Assembly (NCBI GenBank): GCA_035236585.1
Contig: CP141139.1
Span: 37,519,217 to 37,583,216 of the forward strand
Direction: 5' to 3'
Length of the DNA: 64,000 bases
DNA from: Warburgia ugandensis
Lineage: Eukaryota; Streptophyta; Magnoliopsida; Canellales; Canellaceae
In this document: positions 11,405 through 23,407 of the stretch, in pieces
Layout: every line of letters starts with the position of its first letter
How positions within the stretch are numbered: the stretch's first letter is position 1
The notes under the pieces: generated by a model
Database searches by the model: none
Told to the model about the DNA's origin: nothing
What the model saw: the letters and a program-made list of their open reading frames with translations, nothing else
Made by a program: the position numbers and the translations under genes

Positions 11405-12549
11405 TGTTAACATGATGGGCATACTAGTCATTTCTCGAGAGTTCAGACCTTGTCCATTGTGGTAGGACTGCATGCCATTGTATCGTCCCTGGTGGTAGGA
11501 CTATGTTCCATTATCATATGAGCAATTAGTTTTCCATGATGATGTGGGTTCAGATTTTGCATTATGGACTAAGGGCTATGCACCTTGGTTTTTGCTTTTA
11601 GCTATTATCAAGCATACTTAATTGATGGACTTATAAGTTTCTTTTGAATATTGCACAAGACTTGAGTTATTAGTTTTTCCTTGTGGATTTTTTCTTCATA
11701 GGTTGTGAGACTAATTTTCATAGATATCATTTTGATTTGATGTGGGAAGATTTATTGTGCATACTAATTTATGATTTTTGTTTTGAAACCATGAACAACT
11801 TTTAGTTATGCTAGATTATAGTTTTATCAAATGTTGGTTTACTAATGATTAGACTTTGAACATATAGTGTACTATTCAACCTTATCGAATGATTTTATCT
11901 TTTATTGACACCATGCTTTACTGCTTATACCTAGGTGATGGTTTTACCATTAGAATTATGATACATATTTATTTTTCCAAACCGATGGTTTTACCATGGT
12001 TAACTTACTAAGGGTTGTGTTAATTGAGCATCATGAGTGCTTCTACACGATTGTTTACTGAATCATACATGCATTTGAAAATGCACTGTGTTTATGAAGA
12101 AAATTATGTTAGATGACTACCTTTATACATGAAATGAGAATGTTAGATACCTAAATCTTCATAAGTTGATTCAACTATTGAATAACAAACAACTTAGACA
12201 TTTATAATGATATCTTGAATGATCATTCATGGTGAACAATCTTGAAGAACTATATGTATGAATAAATTTGGGAATTCTTATGTGTTTATTCATGGAAAAT
12301 GATCTAAGTACAGTTAAATTGTTCATGGAACTATAAAAGCTATGAATGTTTAAATCCTCATGCAAAGATAAGGCCATGATATTTTTAAAAATCACAGAAG
12401 CCTTATGATTAATCAACTGTACTAATTTGCACATATAAACTGATTTTATGGAGGTATGATTTGAGAACTTTTAATTTCAACATGAGCATGTATTTTGAAA
12501 CATCATGAGTTGTGTTTAGAAAAAGAGAAGGAACAGCCAGCTCCTACTT

Positions 12550-13800
12550 CTCTTCACCCTAATCCTAAATTGCATTACATTACAAAGGCTTGATTTTCTA
12601 GGCATTTAAAAATGGTTTAGAAAGAATATAATATTAATAAGCTAATGGATGTGTTCAAACATGTGAATATCAATATTACATTGCTTAATTTGATAAGAAA
12701 TGTACATTCTTATGTCGTTTTGAAAAATCTTCACATCCACATGAGAAAACATTAGGTACCAAAGAAAAGCATATCTCCCAAGCAAGTAAGCTCACTCCTA
12801 TAACACAACACCCCATTGGAATAGAGCCAAGGTACTTCACTATATCATGTGTAATTAGGGAACACAGTTATTAGGGCATTACTTGATTAGGACAGCTATT
12901 CTTAGCCACATCAAATGTAATAATTAATTGTAAATGGTACCACACAGTTGTCCTTTGGGAAAATGGACATTAAGCTTAATGTTTTTAATACTGGACAACC
13001 AATCTCTAAATATTTTTATGAAATAAATATGATACAAAGTCTATTATCCTATCATCCCCCTTCACTGATCTTCTCCCTACCTTTTTAACTCATTTTGGTT
13101 TTGATGATTTTGATAAGATAGCTCAATTGATGAAGCGAATGGTTTACTTAATATTGAGCCCTTATGGAAACTTTGAAATGGAAAACTTGAGTAGGACCCC
13201 TTACATTTCTTGTCTTTCCATTTGAGCCTTTCCTTGCACAAAACACAATTGATTTGAACCCACTACCTGTCTTAAATAATACAAACTGTTATAGTGTAAG
13301 TTCATCTAATCTCTTGCCTATTACCCCAAAGTTTGATATAGAATAAGAAAGAGAGTTAATTTTTGTTATAGCCAAACATCAATAAACCTTAGGGTGTATA
13401 GAAGATACTATTGAGGGTATAATCCATGTCACTTCTCTGCATGAAAATGACAATGTACATCCTTTAAGGGAGATGCAGCATGAGCTTAGCCCTAGCTTTT
13501 ACAAAGATGTAAGAGAGGAGGAATTTTTTTTGCAATTTTCAATATTGGTATCCCATCTACCCTATTTGACAATTCATGGGCCACATCGCCTTGACTTGGT
13601 CCCATGAAAATTAAACTCACAGTGGTCCATCATGCTATATTGTTACCACCTCCATACATTTCTGGGTGGAGAAAGTACATTGACTACTGTGAGATTCTAA
13701 AGTGGAGCGAGTTTTCTAAAAAACTTGGAATATTCATTACACAAATTAGCTATACACACATATATACATGCATGTGTGTGTGTGTGTGTGTGTGTGTACA
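12550..13800. other. Unassigned retroelement-like remnant
   Basis: No domain could be identified. Short open segments exist (for example 13604-13858). The segment 13571-13700 encodes a motif (LPPP....W..YIDY.EIL) that recurs twice at 38.64-38.85 kb, so it was probably once coding sequence of a mobile element. A (TG)n microsatellite sits at 13773-13797. Confidence 0.4.
13773..13797. repeat. (TG)n microsatellite, 25 bp
   Basis: Pure TG tract preceded by CACACATATATACATGCA, a transition zone of related dinucleotides. Confidence 0.95.
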
Positions 13801-15260
13801 TATATTGTTTATGTTGAGGAGGAAATATAACTTAGAGATCTTAAAGAAGAATTTGTAGAGACTTATAATTTATGTGAGTTTAGAGCCAATCTTTCTTGAG
13901 TGGGTTATACATAAATCAAAGATTTTTTTAGTCGACATAATTTTGTAGTTGATCTCATTATTGTTCATCTTGGTCAGCTATTGAGAAAACATCTAAAAGA
14001 CTATACCATACATCTCTCAAGTATATGGTTAATTTAATCAATATAAAACATAGGAAATGATAGAGGCCATACTTGTTTAACTTATATCATTTAGCCTTCC
14101 TTAAGTTATTATTTTCCACTAGTTAACCGCTTAGGCCTTTTCTTTGTAAACCTAATAACCATTGCCCTACTAACTCTTATAATATATCTAGTCCCCAATT
14201 TGTTTTGGAAATATGCAGAGATAATTGAATATGATCTCAAGAAAAAGTATGAACAAAATAGTTCAGAGTTGAACATCAAAAAGGGTTAAAAAGAGAAAAA
14301 TCAAATAAAGGCTATACCGAAGTCAAAGAGGAAAAATGAAAAGATAGCCAATGAAAAAGGAAATATTTGCTCTAGTGGTAGAAAAGAAAGTTGTGAGTAC
14401 ACCCTAGAAGACATTTACATATTTTTCAAAATATATTTGTTTGCCCTTATACTCATTTCTTTGATAACCTTATTCCAAGCCCATGTTTTATCCTATAAAG
14501 GTCCTATTTGATCATGGGACAAGTATGACTTGGATATGGTTATAGATGAGTAGGGATTTTGGTAGAGTATAACATTCCTAATAGTTGATATCCTTTCCAT
14601 GAGACCAAATTTTCTCATATTTTATACCAAAGAATGATATTCTTAGATATATATATATATATCTAAGAATATCATTCTTTGGTATAAAATATGAGAAAAT
14701 TTGGCTTTGATTAATATTATTCTACTCACATATTGAAGAGAGATTTAACCTCTTTCTGAGTGAGTTCTTTTTGAATGTCAAGAATATCCTATGAGATTAT
14801 TAGTCAAAACATACTTTTAAATAGTAAGTTAGATTATAATTTACTTGGAATCTAACAATTATATATGTATGTCTATATTCACAAACTTACAATCTAAAGT
14901 TTGATGAAATAATGGAATATATTTAGCATTGGATAGACTTTTGAACTATTGATCACTTCTATTTGTATGCTAAAGTTAGGAATTTAATGAAGCTAAATGA
15001 AAGAAAATGCTCTCTTATAAATAAAGGGCTTCTATAAAAGTTTTGGAAATTCCTATGGGTAACAATTCTCGAAACCCTTAAGTGACTACAACTTGTAGAC
15101 TAGGGGTAACCTTGGGGTTTAAAGGCTTTCTACATATGCTAAATACAAATGACAGACCTAAAAAAGTGGTTAGGATTCTTTAGATTTCTATATTTATTTT
15201 TTATAGTTTTCCTCAAGGACTAGCACAATCTATGTATGGGGGATTTTGTATATATAGAAA
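13800..15260 (+). mobile_element. 3' interior of Athila/Tat-like element, copy 1
   Basis: Landmarks shared in order with 22190-23407 and 49800-51126 include GAGTTTAGAGCC, GGGTTATACATAAAT, CTATTGAGAAA, GGAAATGATAGAGGCC, TTTTCCACTAGTTA, TATTCTACTCACATATT and CTCAAGGACTAGCA. It ends with a weak purine tract (ATGGGGGA, 15236-15243), but the LTR expected next is missing. No long frame is present, so this interior is non-coding as far as I can read it. It contains a perfect 100-bp palindrome. Confidence 0.65.
14605..14704. repeat. Perfect 100-bp palindrome (50-bp arms, no spacer)
   Basis: Base-by-base comparison shows 14605-14654 to be the exact reverse complement of 14655-14704. The arms start CCAAATTTTCTC and end GAGAAAATTTGG, and the centre is an alternating AT run. 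The symmetry breaks at 14604/14705 (A versus C). In the paralogous stretch near 50.6 kb only the right-arm sequence can be recognised (CTAAG, TTCTTT, GTATGAAACATG), so the left arm is probably an inverted copy of the right one. Confidence 0.97.
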
Positions 15261-15358
15261 TATTACATACATACCTCTATATTAAGTAGGTTTTAGCCCT
15301 AGAAATCACTTAAACATCACTAATTAGGGTTAATTTTCCATTTTTCTAATCTAGGGTA

Positions 15359-18017
15359 TGTAGTTGTTTTAAATAAAAATTGCAAGTGCACAAATCATCA
15401 ATTGTAGTATTCTCATGCGAGGAGATCGATCCCATGAGGAATCAAGTGAATGTAGTACTGGTGATCCCTACTTTAAATTACTTAACCTAGCTAAGATAAT
15501 GAGATTTTAACCTAAACTAATGATGGAAATAAAAAAAATGCATCAAATTAGAAACATTCTAAATTTAGAACTTTAAACATAGAAACTTTCTCAACTAACC
15601 TAACATGCAAACTATACCTAAAAAATGATCTAACTAAGAAATCAAAACATGCAATACTTATGGAAACAACTAAACAAGTGGTATGCATGGAATTAGGATA
15701 GAAAGAATGCATGGAACAAGTAGAAAGATGTATGGATGATCATAGCGATATACATGAACTATGATGTAAAACTAATCTAACATGGGATGCATAAATAGAA
15801 CTAGAATATGAGCATGAGAATCTAATCTAAGCTAAGCAATTCGTCTAAGGGAAAATACATTGAAACCATGTGCGTGGACCATGGGTTTATGTGCCTAACT
15901 CATGAAGTAAACATAGAGTGAAATCAATGGACCTCTAACAATCTATCATGCAATATAATCTAAGAATTAAACACACAGCTTAAGAGCTTAAATAATTTCC
16001 TAAAGAATAACTCAGACTAGTAGTAAATAATGTGAAGAATTAAGCATAACCAAGGTGATATTTTTATGTTGCTGGAAATTCCAGCACCATCCTATTTCTA
16101 ATTTCCAATTAATAAACACATAAAATCTTGACTTTATATGCATTAAAACATTCCATTCAATAGTTCTTCACTACAAGAAACAATTGTATATAAGGACTTC
16201 TATTGATTTCATTGAAACAGTACCAATTATATCCAAAAAGTTCAACATATAAAACATATACATAATGCTGGTAATTGCATTCAATTTAAGACATGGAACT
16301 TAATTTAAATCAATTCTAAAACACCTTCCAAAACCTTCAAACTGATCTCCTCTGATGTGTAAGTTGTTTCTAAGAAGAAATAAAAGAAAAAATGGCTGGT
16401 CTAGTGAAGGAACTTAAGAAAAGGAACACCTAAAACTATGTCTATCTCTAAGAAGAAAGCATGGAATGCAAAGAGGGAAAATAAAGACTCAAGTCACTTC
16501 TTCTCTAGGCTGTCACTACCAAGGAAGAATTAACTTGTTTCTTGGAGAAAAAAGTAAGAAAATCTTAGAAGTTGAAGGCAATTAAACAAGGTAAACAACA
16601 AGGGAAACAAGGAACAATCAACAAAGAAAACAAGGAAGTTCAAGAAAAAAGGACTTTGATCTAACAGCCAACTCTTATAGTTGTCACTACCAAAGAGTTA
16701 CAGCTTTTAAATCAATGGATTATGAAACTAAACCCAAACCTAACAAGCAAGGAAATGGAACTAACAACTAAGCATGGAATCAAAAGCAAACAAGGCAAGA
16801 ATGGAAGCAAAATCAAGCAAAGACAAGAAAGGAGACTAACTAACCTTGAAGGAACAATCAACGCTTAAGGCCTAGGCTTGAACACTTAAGAAGTACAACC
16901 ACGTTAGGGAGAAGTAGCTGCCACCCAAAGGAGAGAAAACTTAAGGCAAAAGGCAAAGGAGAGATGGGGAGGAAGAGGAGCCCCTCCCTTCAAAAAGAAG
17001 GAGCCGTCTTTTTTCTCCGAGCGTGTGATATATTTTCATTTTGTGTGGTTCTTTTATAATTTCTATCCTGTAATTTCTAATGTGTCCTAGGATAGATGTA
17101 TGGTGGGGATGAAAAGTGGGGAATTGGATGGCTAATATGTCAAGACAAGCTAGGTTTTTAAATGAGGAAACAAGGGATAAGCGGCCATCATCTTTGGAGG
17201 TGGAGTTGGTGGGATTAGGTGCGATGAGAGTTTAAGAAGGTGGAGGAGTCTTGGAATGGTAAGAGTCTTGAATGGAAATTCAAATTCGTGGTGCTACTTA
17301 TGGGTGAGGTGGAAAGTGAGGAAAAAGTGTGAAAAAACCAAAAATAAAAGGCTTTCATCCTATTGGTCGACATGCCATCTTATCCAAATAAGATTTCCCT
17401 TGATTATCTTCAAAATAACTCATGAACAATTGTCTTGACTTTACTCCATTCCTAGCCTTCCATTTAGCCTAGCTTGATGGCTAACATTGAAGGCTCCATA
17501 TGTTATTCTTCATGGCTGGCTTTGGAAGCTTCCACTTTTCGGCTTGGCTCCTTAGCTTATCACCTTGTCCAATGTTTGAATTTGGCTAAAGTGGCTTAAG
17601 TACAACCCATTCAAACGTGGTGAAAATGTAGGGCTTACTTCATAGGCCCACTTTGGCCACCTTTAGATCTTTTAATTGCATGCATTGGTGGTCCAAAAGA
17701 TGATCTTGACCTTTGAATTGATGACTTTTAAGCTTTGACTTGATCTTTTGTTCTTGATCTTCAATTTCATCCCCATCAATCTCGATTGTCGAGTCATCAT
17801 CTCTCTTACTACAAAAGAAAATTTAGAATTAAATCCTAAAAATATGATTAATCATATGCTTACCTCATATTAGCCTATGGACATATAAAATATCAAACTT
17901 TTGGGTAAAAAATGCATGTGTTATGAATTTTGATCTAGAAACCCTAATTTACCCCTATAAGTTATAACACGCAGGTAACTAATTGGGTAGTTTTTATGCA
18001 AAATTAGACCTTTATTA
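15359..18017 (-). mobile_element. Solo LTR of the Athila/Tat-like family (minus)
   Basis: On the minus strand it starts TAATAAAGGTCTAATTTTGC (compare TGATAAGTGTCTAATTTTGC at 51127) and ends ACAACTACA, the same end as the LTR at 19113-21701. It is 2659 bp long. The near-terminal block GAGAATACTACAATTGATG is shared with 53860-53885. Flanks GGGTA (15354-15358) and GGATA (18018-18022) differ at one base and fit a decayed 5-bp target duplication. No PBS or purine tract adjoins it, so it is a solo LTR. Confidence 0.8.
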
Positions 18018-19112
18018 GGATAAAAATGAAAAAATGAACAATTTTGATAAGTTTATACCTGAAAGAGAAATTTTACCTTCCAAGCTTCATTGTGGATCCA
18101 CACATGTCAAACATAAAATTACAGAGTTTAAACTAGAAATTGGATGTCAAATACAAAGTCATAGTAGTCAAAAATCCTAAGTGGAACATTGCGGCTTATC
18201 CATTCAGAATATGGTGTTCATATCAAAAGTAAGGTGATAGGATTTCTCTTGCATCAAGCATGCTTCATACCACCTTGGAAAGCTTTTGAAGGAAGCTCAA
18301 ATGATATATAATGAAATCACATACAATGAAAGCTTTTAAATTAAAACAATTTAGAAGACAACCCTCATACTTCTTCCTTGCATTCTCTCTCCTACACAAC
18401 CAAAGGAAGGGACCTCCTTAGGGGAAGCATGAAATTTCCGTGCAATGGTGGTAATTTGCACTCAATTCCATGAGGAATACATGAAAAAATAATGATGATT
18501 GGTGGAGAAAAAGAGGAGAAGAAGAGAGACAATTTAAGGGAAATCTACTATTGAAATTCATCTTACTCTTCAATCATTGAAAGGTCAAGATCTATCCTTG
18601 TAGATACACATTCTAAGTGGCCAATGAAGACACATTAAAGCAAACATGGACCAATGAAAAGCAATATTGTAATGAAGGCCAAACTGAGATCATATTGGTG
18701 GAAGATTTTTTGGTGGGCTGGCCACCTATTTTCAAGGAGATTCCCACTTAAAAATAATGAAAAAGATGTCCCATTATGTTGGAGTGCTATTGGCTAGAGA
18801 AAATTATGGTGGATTGGGGGAAAAATATGGGAAAACCTAGAGTGGATAAGGAAATCTCAATTGAATTTGAGGTAGTCCAATTCAATGAGGAGACTAATGA
18901 AGCCTTAATAAAAGATCTTTTTAGATAAAAGCACTCCAACCAAATCCCAGCCAATCAAGTTAGGATAATGATGATCTAAGGTCCATGAATGTAGCATTGA
19001 GAAGTTGCATAACCTAGCCACCTTGCCCTTATTATGTTTCCAAATCAAATACTTTTCTTGATTTTCTCCTTTCCTTTTCTCTACCTTTCCTCCTAGCCAA
19101 TTTCTTTCCTAT
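18018..19112. other. No gene or repeat recognised
   Basis: About 1.1 kb of AT-rich sequence separates the solo LTR from the next element. I see only short frames and no similarity to the other repeats in the window. It may be older host intergenic sequence or an unrelated decayed repeat. Confidence 0.4.
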
Positions 19113-21701
19113 TGATAAGTGTTCAATTTTTCATAAAAAGCACAAATTAGCAGCCCATGTGTTATAACTTATATTGTTAAATTAGGGTTTTTGGCCGAAA
19201 TTTTGTAACACATGCATTTTTTACCTAATAATTCAAAAGTTTGATACTTTGCAAGTTCATGAGCTAATTCAGAGTATGTGAATGATCATAATTTTCTAAG
19301 AATTAATTAGGGTTCTTTTTTCTTTTTTAGGTGTTGAGAAGGTAATCCAAAGGTTGAGATTGATTGAGATGGAAATTGAACACATTCATGAGGTTTTCTA
19401 GTCTAACTAGGAAACTTAAGCAAGCTAAAGCCTAAATGTTATCAATCCAAGGTATGATGAAGGTTCAAGACTATCCAAGGGCAAGCTAGAAGGCAATTGA
19501 TATCAAAACATGACTAGAAAATGGATCCAAGCCCAAGCCATGCATTTCCACCACCTTTGCATGGGAGCCATTCAAGCCATCGAAGCCATTAAACCCATGA
19601 AACCAAGCAATGAAGCTACTTAAGCTACCAAGGAATGCACCATCAAAGTAAGCCATCAAGCCATGGAGGAGTGCACATGGAGTCACACAATTGGAGCATC
19701 GATTCAAGCAACTTTCCTATATTGAAAGTTATCCACCCATTCTACTAGGGTTTCACATTTTTAAGTGAAGGGGGGAGAAACCATCCAAAAGGAGGACGCC
19801 CCCCAACCTTTCCTAATTGGTGATCAAGTGGTTTCCTAAATAGGAAACCTTAGATCTACTTCAATTCAATTACCTTCAAAAACCTAGATCTTTTATATCT
19901 TTCCTAAACCATATTCCTTACCTAATTCCTCAACTTTTCATCAACCAATCATCACAAAATTAGAAGGGAAAGAGCTCCACTTTCCTTCTAGGAAAAAGAC
20001 GCCTATAACCTTTTCAAAATTAGAAACCAAGTAGCCATGCTTCTTTTCTCTCTCTCATGTTAAGTTTATAACATTATCTTGCTAATTCATCTTTCACCTA
20101 ACCTTCCTCATCCAATAAAATAACCCTAGGGCCACTGTCCTCATGTTTTCACCCCTTCCTAACTTAAGAACTCACTCATCTATATATAGCCCTATTTTCC
20201 ATACGAATTTTCTAAGTAGAGGTTGGTGAGAAACCTTGAAATCAAGCTCTTCTTTGGTGTTATTTGTTATTGGAATTTGGGGTTTTTTAGATGATTTTCT
20301 CCCTTTGGAATTCTAGTTATTTTCTTGGTTATTTACTCTCTAGTTTAGGTTAGTAGTTTGCTTCCTTTGATTTCATTTTTCATTGCTTTTGTTTTCATTA
20401 TTTTGCTTTCTAATTTTGCACCTTTCTTTCAATCTAGATTATCTTTTCTTCTTTATCCCAATTCTACTCGTTTTTACTTATTATTTCCTTGCCTTAGTTC
20501 AACCACTTAGCTTTCTTTTCTCCTGAATTCCTTTATGGGTTTTCTTTGTATGTCATCATATTTTAGTTTGTGAGCATTAGATTACATTGTTAGTGCTTTT
20601 TAGATAGGATTTCATGCTTAAGAATTAGATGCAATTTCTAGCAATAGAACATGTATTATGCATATAGTTTTTAGTGCAATGTGGTGGTGATTTAATAATT
20701 TTGTGTACTTGCTATGGAATATTTCTTTTGTCAAGGCACTTGAGATCTAGGTTGTTTTCTTACATAAAAGTTATGGTTTCAATAGCTTTCTAATGCAAGA
20801 TTTATTGGGTATTCATTAGTATCAAAATCTGAAAATTGGTTTTTCCTTAACTTTGCTTAAATTTCAGCCGTCCAAACATCTCATTTTACTGAATCCTTAT
20901 GTACACATATATATTTTTTCATATTTTTTATTAGATATCTTAGTTAGTTTGCATAGTTACTCACTATAGGTGCATTAATTTTCACCATCTTTAAGGCTCC
21001 AGAATCAACTGCATAGTCCAAATACCATGTGCATGGTTCTAAATCCCATTCTCCTTTGAGATTTGGTTAACTTAGTTGTTAGATCTTATGTTGCAGTAGT
21101 TAATTTTATTTTTTTAAGGTTTAGAATGTTTTATTTTTTAGCTTTAGAAATTTCTATTTTTAGCAAGTTTTAAAAAGTTCTAAATTAGATAAGTTTCCTT
21201 TTTAGGTAGTATCCTTAGGTTTAATTTCCTAGTTTGCATCCTTCTATTTCTCTGTAGTTTCTTTATTTGTTTGCTATTAATTAGTTAAATTTCCAATTCT
21301 AATTGCTTAGTTTAAGTTTTAGTAAGTTTCCCTTACTTTTAATTCTGGATTAGGAAAGTTTTCATTTTCAGTAACTATCTTTAGTTAGTTGCTCATTGTA
21401 ATTCATGTTCTTTCCTTATTGTAGTTTATAAGTTTGCATGCATGTAAGTTTAGTAAGTTTCCAATTTCATTGTAGTTTTGATTTCTAGTAAGTTTCACTT
21501 TAGTTTGTAATTCCATGCGTGCTTCCATTTCACATTATTTAATTTCTGAGTTTAATCACAACTCTTCTTCTTTGGCTGAAGTTAATCAATTTGAATAAAA
21601 TCAAATCCATTACAAATTTGTGAGATTCCTTGTGGGATCAACCTAGCTTGTATGAAAATGCTACATTGATTCTTGTGATTGTGAGTAATTTTACAACTAC
21701 A
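19113..21701 (+). mobile_element. 5' LTR of a non-autonomous Athila/Tat-like element
   Basis: The LTR begins TGATAAGTGTTCAA at 19113 and ends ACAACTACA at 21701 (2589 bp). The second copy at 23408 repeats it from the same start, with shared blocks such as AACACATGCATTTTT, GATACTTTGCA and GGTAATCCAAAGGTTGAG. A TATA-like box lies at 20179-20189 in both copies' equivalent position. It is followed 9 bp later by a primer-binding site, so this is a genuine 5' LTR. The 73-aa minus frame at 19486-19707 is incidental. Confidence 0.9.
20179..20189 (+). promoter_or_regulatory. TATA-like box of the LTR promoter
   Basis: CTATATATAGC about 1.07 kb into the LTR is a good TATA box. The sister LTR has CTATACATAGC at the same place (about 24611). 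It would set transcription start near 20210-20220. Confidence 0.55.
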
Positions 21702-23407
21702 TCAAGTTTTTGGCACCGTTGCCGAGGAATCGCAATAGATTTGTGGTTTGGATCCATATTTAGATTATTTACCATTAGTATTACTTTTAGGTTACATTAG
21801 GTTAGTGTTTTACATCTTAGTTGCTTGTTTTATTAATTCCTCACAAAATTAATCCATCTTACTTCTTTAGCTTCTTAATAGAAATTCAAATGGTTGATTT
21901 TGCATTTTATTCATGTCTTAAAGTATTTTATGAAAGTTAAATCTCAAAATACACATACACACAGTGCATAAGTCTTAGACTAATAGATGGTTATGACCTG
22001 GAGACCCTGAGGAATACTAATGGAGATCTATATACCCAAGTGAGTATTAGAGACTATCATCTTTCTGAGGGTTATAAGTAATTCCATTTTTTTTTTCAAT
22101 GTGTATCAACTTTGAAAGATCTCAGTGTTCTTTGTGTTTTAGTTAAAATGGCAAGAACCAACTAGAAGTATTAACTTTGTTTCCTGAATATTTATTGAAT
22201 AAGATAGACTTTAAGAAACCTAGGAAATGATATAGGCCATCTTTGTTATAAACTAGAAATATAAAACCTACGCGGATATTATACCACTAGTTAGACCCTT
22301 TAAGCTTCCAGGTAAACCTTTTCTTTTCAAAACCCATCTTTACCTTAACCCAAAGAAATCCTTGTAAGAATACTGATTACCTACATTTCAAAAATGAGTA
22401 GGGATGATAGAAAAATTAGAAAAAGGAAAAAATTCAAAGAAGTGAAAAATATCAAAGTGAGAAGGGAAAAATATCAAAGATTTTACAAAGAAAGAAAAAG
22501 CCTTTCTTCAAAGTAGAACAAAGAAAAGTGTTCCTTCTTAAAAATACATAAAAAAAAAAAAAAAAAAAGAGTATTATCATAAAAAAAGAAAAAGAAAAGT
22601 TATGTAGAAAGCCGAGAAAAGAAAATATAGAAGAGATATTCACTTCAATATAGTCAAGATAGAAAAAAAAAAAAGTGTCATATATCAATTGAAGACCTCT
22701 GCTCAAATTTAAGACTTTAAGTGCTTATACCCTTCTTTTTAAAACATTGTCCTAAGCATGCATTTCATCCTATATGAAGACCTATTGATCTTAAGTGGAG
22801 TATAGCCTTGATGAGGACATAAATATAAAGGAATTAAGGTGAACTAGACTACAGGTATTGGTAATGGCATCCATTCTAAGGGATCATATTCTTTGTCACA
22901 TGAGTGCTTACAAAAGTATGTGAACCATTAGTATTGTTGGAATCAATCACATAAAGAGAGAAATTTGTTTGACCCCTTTTCTGAGAGCTTTATTTCTAAG
23001 TGTATATCAGTGAGAGCTTGAGGTCAAGACATCTCTCCAATGGAGCAATAAGCATGCTTATTTAGTGGTCCTAACTTGTGTAGCTACACTCCAAGATGAA
23101 ATTGGAATAAAATGGCTTTGGTATGTGGGTAATTTGTGGACTTTCTCATTCATCTTTATTAAGTTGTTAAAGCAAGTAGACTATTAATGGATGAGAATTC
23201 TCTAAGATAAAATAAAGGAACTTAGCCTTAGGAAATTTTGTGGGCATATTCATTATAAACTCTCGTGAGGTTTAACTCATCCACTAGGGGTAACCTAGGG
23301 GTTTGAGGGCTTATTGCATATGCTAAATGCAATCGTGAGTACCCATGAAAACGACAACCATTTTATTTTCATGATTTTTTCCACTAGAAAAATGCTAGTT
23401 GTGTGTA
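21702..23407 (+). mobile_element. Non-coding interior of the element, 1.7 kb
   Basis: Between PBS and the second LTR there is only 1.7 kb and no gag or pol domain. The later two thirds match the interior remnants at 13.8-15.3 and 49.8-51.1 kb. A poly-A run occurs at 22551-22568. The element is therefore a deletion derivative or a non-autonomous type that would depend on gag-pol from relatives. Confidence 0.8.
21711..21728 (+). promoter_or_regulatory. Primer-binding site, tRNA-Asp type
   Basis: TGGCACCGTTGCCGAGGA differs at two positions from the primer-binding site usual in plant Athila/Tat elements (TGGCGCCGTTGCCGGGGA, complementary to the 3' end of tRNA-Asp). Both differences are G to A, as expected from cytosine methylation decay on the other strand. 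This fixes the orientation and the LTR/interior boundary. Confidence 0.9.

Larger units (their letters stand above)
7990..12500 (+). mobile_element. Tekay-type Ty3/gypsy LTR inserted in gag; 3' end not found
   Basis: The sequence starts TGTAACAACC at 7990, matching the LTR starts at 40958 (TGTAACACTCC) and 56704 (TGTAACATCCC). About 230 bp in is the family's inverted repeat (AGGGGTGC at 8222-8229, GCACCCCT at 8245-8252). Then come a pyrimidine-rich stretch (about 8560-8610), an AT-rich section full of GATC-like words (9000-9800), a 58-bp minisatellite and AT-rich sequence. No terminus like (G)TTGT(T/C)ACA was found before about 12.5 kb, so the right boundary is approximate. Plus-strand flank before it is AGTAA. 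Confidence 0.65.

Noticed and set aside
16171-16182. CACTACAAGAAA, the classic start of plant CACTA transposons.
   Set aside because: No matching inverted end (TTTCTTGTAGTG) or 3-bp target duplication was found, and the surrounding sequence is part of an LTR.
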